This document shows, piece after piece, positions 1-6,514 of a DNA stretch of 64,000 nt. A program made the translations under genes and the position numbers. The DNA is from Cochleicola gelatinilyticus. GTDB taxonomy: Bacteria; Bacteroidota; Bacteroidia; Flavobacteriales; Flavobacteriaceae. Location: assembly GCF_001637325.1 (NCBI RefSeq), contig NZ_LRXL01000012.1, positions 1 to 64,000 on the forward strand, given 5' to 3'. Under the pieces are notes generated by a model. It worked only from the letters and a program-made list of their open reading frames with translations. It searched no databases and was not told the origin of the DNA. How positions within the stretch are numbered: the stretch's first letter is position 1; every line of letters starts with the position of its first letter.

Positions 1-25
1 CTTATGCAAACCGTTGGCAATAATT
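1..25 (+). repeat. attC-like repeat 0, right arm only
   Basis: The window opens inside the right arm of an inverted repeat of the family described at 1014-1216. It shows the inner box (TTATGC, compare TTATAC elsewhere), a short spacer and the outer core CCGTTGGCAATAA. The outer core GTTGGCAAT is exactly complementary to ATTGCCAAC at 1015-1023, the far end of the same cassette. The left arm lies before the window. Confidence 0.55.
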
Positions 26-37
26 AAAAAAATTTTA

Positions 38-1006
38 ATGCTCGATATTAAGGTTGTTTTACCAACATTTGAAAAATCGCCTCTCCACGAAGCCTATTCT
101 ATATCGAAAGTACTTTCAGCTAAGCGAAGTAAAAAAGTGATCCTAGGGAAAAAAAAGGATAAAGTTTGCCGGTTTTGTAGTATGAATGAAAGTCAAACTT
201 CGTTCAAAAATTTAGCTCATCTAATTCCTGAGTTTATGGGAAACAAAACTTTGTTTTCAAATTATGAATGTGACAATTGTAATAACTATTTTGGTAATCT
301 CGAAACTTCACTCTCTGGTTTAGGTGGAGTGTTCAATTCTCTAGCAACACTCAAAGGAAAAAAGGGATTCCCCAAGTTTAAGGACAACTCTGATGAAATA
401 GAAATATTTGCAAGGTCTATTAAAGATATTGTAATTCGTTTTAATAATCCGGAAAAAAAATCCAGAAGTATTCAAAGAGATACAAATAATAAATTATATC
501 ATTTTAATATTCAGCAACCTTCCTATATACCGCAAAATGCATTTAAATCACTAATGAAAATCGGTGTCGGGATGATGCCAGAAACTGAATTCAATGATTA
601 CAAAAATACAATGGCTTGGCTATTAGATGGAAATAGTGTTGATCAAACCAATAATCCATTGTTTCAAGTATATCGAAAATTAGGAGGTGAAAGAAGATTT
701 CTTCAACCTTGGGCAATTTTGTTCAAGAAAAGAGAATTTAATAATAATTACTTATATCCAAAACATACATTGGTCATTTTTTATGGAATTCTAACATATC
801 AAATTTTTATACCAACTGTCGAGGACAAAGATTTATTATTCAATCAAAATGAAATGATACTGCCGATATCAAAATATCTCGTAGAGTTGAAAAGGAATGA
901 CAAAGTAAATAATACAGCTCATGTTGTCCCAATTAATCTTGGCTCAAATTTGAAATTTCGACCAAAACGGATAGAGTTTAGTTCACATTTTCGTACACAT
1001 GAATAA
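38..1006 (+). CDS. HNH-type zinc-finger nuclease-like protein
   Basis: I recognise only the N-terminal third. It has CRFC (about residue 44 from the ATG), then AHLIPEFMGN, then CDNCNNYFG. This C-x2-C, H, C-x2-C-N-N-x-F spacing is typical of HNH_5-type finger domains, with the histidine of AHLIPE as likely catalytic base. The rest (about 200 residues) has no motif I recognise. The ATG at 38 is preferred; a TTG at 14 would sit inside the repeat core. The gene is alone in its cassette, and its stop lies just before the next repeat. The codon use is AT-rich, as in the rest of the array. Nuclease activity is inference; a nucleic-acid-binding or toxin role is possible. Confidence 0.6.
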   Translation: MLDIKVVLPTFEKSPLHEAYSISKVLSAKRSKKVILGKKKDKVCRFCSMNESQTSFKNLAHLIPEFMGNKTLFSNYECDNCNNYFGNLETSLSGLGGVFNSLATLKGKKGFPKFKDNSDEIEIFARSIKDIVIRFNNPEKKSRSIQRDTNNKLYHFNIQQPSYIPQNAFKSLMKIGVGMMPETEFNDYKNTMAWLLDGNSVDQTNNPLFQVYRKLGGERRFLQPWAILFKKREFNNNYLYPKHTLVIFYGILTYQIFIPTVEDKDLLFNQNEMILPISKYLVELKRNDKVNNTAHVVPINLGSNLKFRPKRIEFSSHFRTHE

Positions 1007-1013
1007 AATTAAC

Positions 1014-1216
1014 TATTGCCAACAACGGGTATAAGTAATACGGGTGCTCTAGTTTATTCGAAAGTTTCGGTATATTTGGTACGACCGCCAAATCTTCTGA
1101 TTTGGCTTTTTGAGAAAATAAAATGTAAAAAGAAAAACACAAGATTTGGCTATAGGCTAGACAGAGAGCAAGGTAACTTCCCTCCCGCACTACTCATACC
1201 CAAACCGTTGTGCGCA
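1014..1216 (+). repeat. attC-like repeat 1
   Basis: Imperfect inverted repeat of about 200 bp between two unrelated genes. Left arm 1015-1049: outer box ATTGCCAAC, spacer, inner box GTATAAGTAAT, then ACGGG. Right arm 1183-1216: CCCGC, inner box ACTCATAC, a longer spacer (CCAAACC), outer box GTTGTGCGC. The mismatches in the paired arms are A opposite C on the top strand, so on the bottom strand they become T-G wobble pairs and the bottom strand folds better. An internal hairpin GCCAAAT (1087-1093) / ATTTGGC (1100-1106) recurs in repeat 2. The R-spacer-L, L-spacer-R layout with AAC/GTT cores matches integron attC sites. Confidence 0.65.
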
Positions 1217-1230
1217 AGCTAAAAAAAACA

Positions 1231-1794
1231 ATGAATATTAATAAAAAATGGTGGAAAGATTTTTATGCTCAACAAGCGCTTTGGTTCGGAATGGCTTGTA
1301 TTGGTTGTGCTTTCTATTTTTTTGCGCCAACTTTATTCACAACAGAAAAATCTCTGATTGAACGAAACGGCGAAATTGAATTCGTTGAGACTTATTACAA
1401 TCAAGTAAGTTCAAGAGGACATAAGAGCATAAAATCGGAATTAAGGTTTGCTATTAAAAATGATAATAAAAAATACGGTGTATTTAAAAATATCCAGCAA
1501 AGTAGAAGAAATGAAAATTATGAACGTATAAAAAACGAACTGAATAAATCAGGGAAAGTTGCGGTTTGGGTTAAAGAAAATGAACAATCATATGTCGAAC
1601 CAAAAGTATTCCGAATTGCAAATGGGCAAAACGAAATTTTATATGATATGGACGATGTGAAATCCGAATTAAAATTCCTTTTTCCATTTTTATTAATATT
1701 AGGTGTTTTTGGAATTGGACTTTACTTTAATCATAAATATCCAACTCGTATGAAAAGCCTGATTGGAAAAAAGCCAGCGCACAACAAAGTATAA
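1231..1794 (+). CDS. small membrane protein, function unknown
   Basis: About 187 residues from the ATG at 1231. A hydrophobic segment near residues 16-36 (ALWFGMACIGCAFYFF) and another near 145-167 (FLFPFLLILGVFGIGLYF) flank a soluble, probably extracytoplasmic domain. This layout resembles DUF3592-like membrane proteins, but I see no decisive motif. An upstream GTG at 1210 is inside the repeat core and is not favoured. The stop codon (1792-1794) lies inside the conserved GTATAA inner box of the next repeat, as is common for genes in integron cassettes. The only gene of its cassette. No function can be assigned. Confidence 0.7.
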   Translation: MNINKKWWKDFYAQQALWFGMACIGCAFYFFAPTLFTTEKSLIERNGEIEFVETYYNQVSSRGHKSIKSELRFAIKNDNKKYGVFKNIQQSRRNENYERIKNELNKSGKVAVWVKENEQSYVEPKVFRIANGQNEILYDMDDVKSELKFLFPFLLILGVFGIGLYFNHKYPTRMKSLIGKKPAHNKV

Positions 1795-1981
1795 AAACAA
1801 TAGGGCATTTAGCTGCTTAACCAAATGGTTCGGGTTTATTTGCAAAGTCGCCAAATTTTTAAATTTGGCTTATTGAGAGAAAAAAATAATAAGAAAAATT
1901 AAAAAATTCGGCTTGTGTTCAACCGAATGGTTTGCGCTCATTTTCAGCCCTACTGTTCTTATACAGAGCCGTTGCCCACAA
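1777..1981 (+). repeat. attC-like repeat 2
   Basis: About 205 bp. Left arm 1777-1806: outer GCGCACAAC, spacer AAA, inner GTATAAAAACAAT, AGGGC. Right arm 1947-1979: GCCCTACTGTTCTTATAC, spacer AGAGCC, outer GTTGCCCAC. Both inner mismatches are again A opposite C on top, T-G on the bottom strand. Internal hairpin GCCAAATTT (1850-1858) / AAATTTGGC (1861-1869). The left outer box GCGCACAAC is the exact complement of GTTGTGCGC at 1208-1216, the start of the same cassette, and fits its in-place partner GTTGCCCAC less well. Confidence 0.7.
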
Positions 1982-2056
1982 TTAAAAAAAGGGTCAATCT
2001 ATTTCAGTATAATACAAAACGTACAAATAATTATAATACAAAAATCGATCAACTTT

Positions 2057-2072
2057 TTTGCCATTTGACAAA
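2057..2072. promoter_or_regulatory. candidate operator of the Crp-like regulator (site 1)
   Basis: Imperfect inverted repeat TTTGCCA-TT-TGACAAA just upstream of the Crp/Fnr-family gene. It is nearly identical to a perfect copy at 2682-2697. The 7-2-7 layout is like Crp/Fnr sites, which suggests autoregulation. Inferred from sequence only. Confidence 0.5.
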
Positions 2073-2106
2073 TTCCGAATAAAATGCAATGACAACCTTT
2101 GTGACT

Positions 2107-2673
2107 ATGGACAAATTAATAAACTATCTGTTGGAATTTGGGCAGTTAAATCAACAGCAAATTGACTTGATAAAAAGAAAAGCACAGGTATTGGTGTTGA
2201 AAAAAGGGAATTACTTTTCCGAAGCAGGAAAAATTCCAAAACAAGTAGCTTTTATTGAAGAAGGTATTTTACGGGTATGTTACTATAACAGCAAAAGTGA
2301 TGAAATCACCAAATACTTTGTTGATGAAAACAATTTTGCAGTGGATATAAACAGCTTCAATCAAAAAATTCCCTCTTCAGAATATGTACAGGCTTTAACA
2401 GATTGTTCACTACTTGTATTTTCTACAGAATCACTCAACGATTTGTCAGCTACTATCATTCAGTGGGACAGCATTATCTATAAAATAACAGAAAAAGCAT
2501 TGGTTGAAAAGGTTAATAAACTAAGTCCAATGTTAGCCGAAGATGCTACAACAAGGTATCTTAGTTTTTTAGAAAAGTTTCCGAATTTAGCCAACAGAAT
2601 ACCGCTTTCCTATCTCGCCTCTTATTTAGGAATCACGCAATCATCGTTAAGCAGGATTCGAAAAAGCATCTGA
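2107..2673 (+). CDS. Crp/Fnr family transcriptional regulator
   Basis: About 188 residues: an N-terminal cyclic-nucleotide-binding-like beta roll (about residues 8-115, including LKKGNYFSEAGK and FIEEGILRVCYY) and a short C-terminal helix-turn-helix ending YLASYLGITQSSLSRIRKSI. This compact form, ending right after the recognition helix, is common in Bacteroidota and usually does not conserve cAMP-contact residues. A second ATG at 2089 is in frame; 2107 (MDKLINYLL) fits family starts better. It is followed by an SDR gene, and near-identical palindromes precede both genes, so it probably controls itself and the SDR. Together they form a regulator-target cassette. Confidence 0.8.
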   Translation: MDKLINYLLEFGQLNQQQIDLIKRKAQVLVLKKGNYFSEAGKIPKQVAFIEEGILRVCYYNSKSDEITKYFVDENNFAVDINSFNQKIPSSEYVQALTDCSLLVFSTESLNDLSATIIQWDSIIYKITEKALVEKVNKLSPMLAEDATTRYLSFLEKFPNLANRIPLSYLASYLGITQSSLSRIRKSI

Positions 2674-2681
2674 ATTCATTA

Positions 2682-2697
2682 TTTGCCAAATGGCAAA
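2682..2697. promoter_or_regulatory. candidate operator of the Crp-like regulator (site 2)
   Basis: Perfect inverted repeat TTTGCCA-AA-TGGCAAA in the gap between the regulator gene and the SDR gene. It shares 14 of 16 positions with the site at 2057-2072. Two such sites flanking one regulator gene are hard to explain by chance and mark the likely binding motif. Confidence 0.55.
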
Positions 2698-2756
2698 AGT
2701 TTTTGCTTTTGAAGTGCTGAACTTTGCTTCAGCATTTTAATAGAAAACAAAAAAGT

Positions 2757-3680
2757 ATGGATTCAATTATTATTACAGGAGCAACCAGTGGAATTGGTTT
2801 TGAGTGTGCTTTACAAATGGCTCAAATTGCCAAAAACGAACTAATTATCATTCCTGCCAGAAATATTGGAGCAGGAAAAGACATAATAGAAAAAATAAAA
2901 GATAAGACAGGTCATAAAAACCTAAAATGCTTGGAATTGGATTTGGCTTCTTTAGAATCTATACGAAAGTTTTCAGAATCATTTGCCAAAGAAAAAAACA
3001 ACTCCATTTCTATCTTGATAAATAATGCAGGAGTACAGAATATTGGCGAAACACAATATACGGCCGATGGATTTGAGCAAACATTTGGTGTAAATCATCT
3101 TGGTTCGTTTGCCTTGACTATTCAATTGCTACCCTTTATCAAAAATGAAGGCCACATAATATTCACATCTAGCGAAACACACGACCCAGCACTCAAAAAA
3201 CCAATAGAACCACCAGTTTATACCAGTGTTCAAGAGCTTGCTTTCCCAAAAGACACTTCCGAAAAACCTAACATAGTTGGACAAAGAAGGTATTCTACTT
3301 CAAAATTGTGTAACATAATGACTACTTATGAATTACAAGAGCGATTAAAAAAAACAAACATTAGGGTAAATGCCTATGACCCAGGAATGACACCAGGAAC
3401 AGGACTTGCCAAAACTTATTCACCTGTTATGCGATTTTTATGGAAAAATGTATTCCCTGTTTTGACCTTATTAAAAAGCAACATACACACACCAACTCAA
3501 GCAGGAAGAAATTTAGCAAACCTAGCGTATTCTGAAAATTACAAAGACTTGGAGGGAATTTATTTCTCGGATGGGAAAGTTGTTAAAACATCTATTGATT
3601 CTTATAACAAGGTTTTTCAAAAAAGTCTGTGGAATGATAGCCTGGAATTGACAAAAACCACATTTAACAAAATAACATAA
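2757..3680 (+). CDS. short-chain dehydrogenase/reductase (retinol-dehydrogenase-like)
   Basis: About 307 residues from the ATG at 2757 (MDSIIITGATSGIG). The Rossmann motif TGATSGIG, the NNAG motif (INNAGVQ), the catalytic serine (FTSSETH) and the YSTSK active site (Tyr and Lys) are all present, so it should be an active NAD(P)-dependent oxidoreductase. The insert between the serine and the YxxxK (about 45 residues with several prolines) is as in the retinol dehydrogenase/protochlorophyllide-reductase-like group. Substrate unknown. It is second in a two-gene cassette behind a Crp-like regulator, whose putative operator lies directly upstream. Confidence 0.85.
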   Translation: MDSIIITGATSGIGFECALQMAQIAKNELIIIPARNIGAGKDIIEKIKDKTGHKNLKCLELDLASLESIRKFSESFAKEKNNSISILINNAGVQNIGETQYTADGFEQTFGVNHLGSFALTIQLLPFIKNEGHIIFTSSETHDPALKKPIEPPVYTSVQELAFPKDTSEKPNIVGQRRYSTSKLCNIMTTYELQERLKKTNIRVNAYDPGMTPGTGLAKTYSPVMRFLWKNVFPVLTLLKSNIHTPTQAGRNLANLAYSENYKDLEGIYFSDGKVVKTSIDSYNKVFQKSLWNDSLELTKTTFNKIT

Positions 3681-3701
3681 AGGAACTTCTGAAAAAAATG
3701 G

Positions 3702-3836
3702 CAGCAGGTAACAATGTATAAAAATAATATCGGCTTTGGTGCTTAATCAAAGTCGCTTTTTTATATTTACTGTCGGTTCTACAGTAGAAGGTTAGCGATT
3801 CTAAATCCGCTACTATTCTTATACTAAACGTAAGTG
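3702..3836 (+). repeat. attC-like repeat 3
   Basis: About 135 bp, the shortest clear member. Left arm 3702-3734: outer GCAGGTAAC, spacer AAT, inner GTATAAAAATAAT, ATCGGC. Right arm 3806-3836: CCGCTACTATTCTTATAC, spacer TAAAC, outer GTAAGTGG. The right outer box departs from GTT (GTA). Two of the three inner mismatches are A opposite C. The left outer box matches the start of its own cassette (GTTGCCCAC at 1971-1979) at 6 of 9 positions. Confidence 0.6.
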
Positions 3837-3867
3837 GTGATTTTTAAAGATATCTAGAATTAAATAA

Positions 3868-4314
3868 ATGAATAAGAACGAATTAACAACTTTTTTTTGA
3901 AAGAGACTTGAACAAATTAATTACTGAAATAGAACTATACAAAAAAGAAGAAAATATTTGGCGAGTAGAAAAAGGTGTTTCTAATTCTGCAGGAAATTTA
4001 ACGCTACATTTAATTGGTAACTTACACACATTTATTGGAAAAGAAATTGGTAAAACAAACTATGTTAGAAATAGAGAACTTGAATTTACTCAAAAAAATG
4101 TTCCAAGAAAAGAGTTGATCGAAAGTATAAATGACACAATAGAAATGGTTAAAAATCACTTAATTCTATTACAAACGAAGAATTAAAAAAAGATTATCCA
4201 ATTTTAAAGTTTCCTAAAGTAGAAACAAATGAATATTTACTAGTTCATTTGATAAACCATTTAACTTATCATCTTGGACAAATAAATTATCATAGAAGGC
4301 TAATAGAGGAATAA
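3868..4314 (+). pseudogene. DinB-superfamily (DUF1572-like) gene with two frameshifts
   Basis: The reading starts at ATG 3868 (MNKNELTTFF) and runs into TGA after a run of eight T (3891-3898). With seven T it continues FERDLNKLITEIELYKKEENIW, GNLTLHLIGNLHTFIG and so on in the next frame. Near 4170 one base is missing and the original frame resumes as TNEELKKDYPILKFPKVETNEYLL and ends GQINYHRRLIEE. This full pattern, with His residues in LHLIGN and YHLGQINYH, is that of DUF1572/DinB-like four-helix metal-binding proteins of about 150 residues. The middle piece is open only from a TTG at 3908 to 4186. The two indels compensate each other. Either a decayed gene or sequence error in a homopolymer. 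Confidence 0.75.
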
Positions 4315-4318
4315 AAAC

Positions 4319-4536
4319 TTCCACTAACATGGTATAAAAATCATGGCTCTTGCAATAATAGTTTAATATTCTCTGCAAATAATTAACTATATTGGTATCT
4401 GACAATTTCGTGGAGGCTTGCCTTTCTGAGACTCACGCATCGTCGAATAATTTGGTGCCGAGGCAAAGGCTAAAGTTCAAGCTGCTTCAAGCCGCACGCT
4501 GCGCCAAGCACCACGATTGTTATACTTAACCGTTGT
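4319..4536 (+). repeat. attC-like repeat 4
   Basis: About 218 bp. Left arm 4321-4352: outer CCACTAAC, spacer ATG, inner GTATAAAAATCATGG, then CTCTTGC. Right arm 4503-4536: GCCAAGCACCACGATTGTTATAC, spacer TTAACC, outer GTTGT. The left outer box CCACTAAC pairs with GTAAGTGG at 3829-3836, the start of its own cassette, at 7 of 8 positions, but not with its in-place right arm (GTTGTATT). The centre is more GC-rich (4401-4510) than in repeats 1-3. Confidence 0.65.
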
Positions 4537-4565
4537 ATTTAATTTTACCGGCCTATCCAGAAATC

Positions 4566-5348
4566 ATGGAAATACAGTATAAAAAATGGTTTGAATTAAG
4601 AATATTTCATCAATACTATAATGATGGTAAGATTCCAATATCTTTAGTTCCTACACAAGAATCTACTATAATAATGCAAAAAAATAAAATTCTTATAAGT
4701 AAAAGCGAGGGGCTATTTGAATTTTATATTGGGTTGGATTCTGTCAATTTAGACCATGCTTCTCTAATTCAAAATATAGAAGATATCGAGTTCAAGATTA
4801 TAATAGATCATCATTCATTTTTCTATTACACAGATTTGTCAACAAAAAATTCAGAAGAATATTTCTTATTCCGAAATATAGTAAGCACACCTGATTTAAT
4901 AAAGGAAAAATATTCTTCTGAAACTCTAGTAGAACAACTTGAAGAGAACGTTATAGGGATGCTTCAAATTAATGTTAAAAATTTACAAACGGACTATCTA
5001 ACTTTATCATTTGAAGCACGGAAAGTCTTTTTCGAATATCAAGTTATAATTCCAACTCACCACAATTGGGAAATTATTGATTTAAAGGTATTGGGTTATC
5101 AGAATGAAAAATATTATGGCCCTATTGAAAAATTGATTGATGGTGTTCAAAAGGCCCATGTCTTTATAAGTACTGAAACGTTACCTCTTAGTCAAGACTA
5201 TCCTGTACCTGCTGAGTTAATTTTGCAATATAAACACGGTTCCTCTGATATAAAAGAATTGAACATGCAACTGCCAAATGCTTCATTCAACAACTTACAT
5301 TATAATGATGATGACCAACCAGTTTATTCTGCGATTATATACGTCTAG
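4566..5348 (+). CDS. hypothetical protein, cassette-borne
   Basis: 260 residues from ATG 4566; an in-frame TTG at 4533 lies within the repeat core. No signal peptide or membrane segment. Key stretches are YKKWFELRIFHQYY at the start, SLVPTQES, and FFYYTDLS around residue 90, followed by YFLFRN. From memory, this start and the FxxYTDL/YYFxN pattern resemble an uncharacterised protein encoded in contractile-injection-type (tail-like) loci of Bacteroidota, but I could not test this and no such locus is nearby. Alone in its cassette. Function unassigned. Confidence 0.6.
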   Translation: MEIQYKKWFELRIFHQYYNDGKIPISLVPTQESTIIMQKNKILISKSEGLFEFYIGLDSVNLDHASLIQNIEDIEFKIIIDHHSFFYYTDLSTKNSEEYFLFRNIVSTPDLIKEKYSSETLVEQLEENVIGMLQINVKNLQTDYLTLSFEARKVFFEYQVIIPTHHNWEIIDLKVLGYQNEKYYGPIEKLIDGVQKAHVFISTETLPLSQDYPVPAELILQYKHGSSDIKELNMQLPNASFNNLHYNDDDQPVYSAIIYV

Positions 5349-5573
5349 TAGTTACCTATAAAACAATCAAAGCAGTATTACATACACTTAACTATCATTA
5401 AGAACATATACAATTCATTCTGCAAAGCGTTTATCATAAAAATTAGATGACATTAATCTTGATCACTTACGATGATAAAGAAACTGTAGCTTCGCTCAAA
5501 AGACGGACGAACAACCCATATGGTTTCGCTGTCTGAGTAAAACAATTTTTATACAAACCCCTTCGCAATAATT
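5349..5573 (+). repeat. attC-like repeat 5 (degenerate)
   Basis: A gene-free stretch follows the stop codon. A possible left arm is at 5350-5371 (GTTAC, then CTATAAAACAAT). The right arm at 5545-5573 is clearer: ATTTTTATAC, spacer AAACCC, outer CTTCGCAATAATTT, like the core at 1-25. The right core lacks the usual GTT (CTT) and arm pairing is poor, so this may be an eroded site. Confidence 0.4.
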
Positions 5574-5629
5574 TAAACAGTGTACTTTCCTAAATTTGAG
5601 AGCCCTTTTGGAATTAATAAAGTTTTGTC

Positions 5630-5784
5630 CAAATTGTAACGAATATATTTTGGTACTGCTCTAGGGGTTGGGTATAATTTTGTAAATCAATTCAGAGTAA
5701 ATGCCCGATCATTTTGCAGAATTAATCTAAAAGTCCGTACCTGTTAACACGCTATGAGTCATATACAAACATGTTGGCAATAAA
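5630..5784 (+). repeat. attC-like repeat 6 (degenerate)
   Basis: The right arm at 5755-5784 is convincing: GAGTCATATAC, spacer AAACAT, outer GTTGGCAATAAATAAAG. A possible left arm at 5632-5667 contains ATTGTAAC and then CTGCTCTAG, the latter shared with repeat 1 (1045-1053). The sequence between repeats 5 and 6 (5574-5630) holds no gene, so this would be an empty or eroded cassette. Confidence 0.4.
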
Positions 5785-6416
5785 TAAAGTTAGGTTAAAT
5801 ATCGAAAAGTTTGTCTTTGGCACAGCAACCGTAGCTGGCATCGCATTTCCCTATCCTTAAATACGGAAATTCAGCACTAAAAAAAGCTACATCAAAAAAA
5901 GTAGAAGATTATACATTTGAAAGTGAGGTTTTAAATCCGCATATAATCAATTTCAAAAAACTTAAGGACAGCTTGTGGGTAATAAAGGTTAAGAGCTTTT
6001 TCTACCCAAGAAGCGCGTCTGGACAAACTATGACTACCTACGATTTTGATTTTACCATTGAAAATAATTTTCTTAATATTAAACTCTCAAATATTGAACA
6101 AGAATATATTTCCGTAAAAATTCATAGAAATTATAATTTTATTTTGAGCAATTTTAATATAACCATAAGTACATTAGTTAGGGAGCATTTGAAGGAAAAT
6201 GAAACTGTACAGGAAGAAAAAATGATAGATTTAGGAGCATCAACTATCAATATATATAATAGAAGTTTGCAAGCAAAAAAAGTAGAAGCAAAAAATGAAG
6301 CACAATTTTTTATACCGTCATTGACCAAAGAAGTTCAAAATATAAAAAGTCATTTCGTAAATAGTAAAATTAAAGGTACGACCAGCAGTATTTTAAATGA
6401 ATTCTTACAAACATAA
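5771..6416 (+). pseudogene. unknown gene, probably frameshifted
   Basis: An ORF of 147 codons is open from a TTG at 5973 with no ATG, but the same frame is open back to 5835 (KYGNSALKKATSKKVEDY then VLNPHIINFKKLKDSLWVIKV). In another frame an ATG at 5771, directly in the repeat core, gives KFVFGTATVAGIAFPYP and then stops at 5858. Removing one T at about 5857 joins the two into one protein of about 214 residues. No domain recognised; soluble, with a beta-rich middle and a Lys/Glu-rich C-terminus. It is the last cassette-like gene; no repeat follows it. Confidence 0.45.
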
Positions 6417-6514
6417 TCTGAAACAAACGAAAGTCTTTTAAACAAGATATTCATTAAAGAAAATAAGGCTGATGAAGAATAGCACTATCGCTATTTTAAT
6501 CTAAAAACCCAATT

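Noticed and set aside
978-1222. Short open frames on both strands (978-1190 minus, 1016-1222 plus)
   Set aside because: They lie in the attC-like repeat; the inverted structure creates open frames on both strands without protein-like content.
4214-4405. 63-codon ORF on the minus strand
   Set aside because: Covers the end of the DinB-like gene and repeat 4 in antisense; no start signal or motif.
1-6416. Prophage or insertion sequence as explanation of the left region
   Set aside because: No phage structural gene, transposase or terminal inverted repeats of an insertion sequence were found; the repeats lie between every gene.
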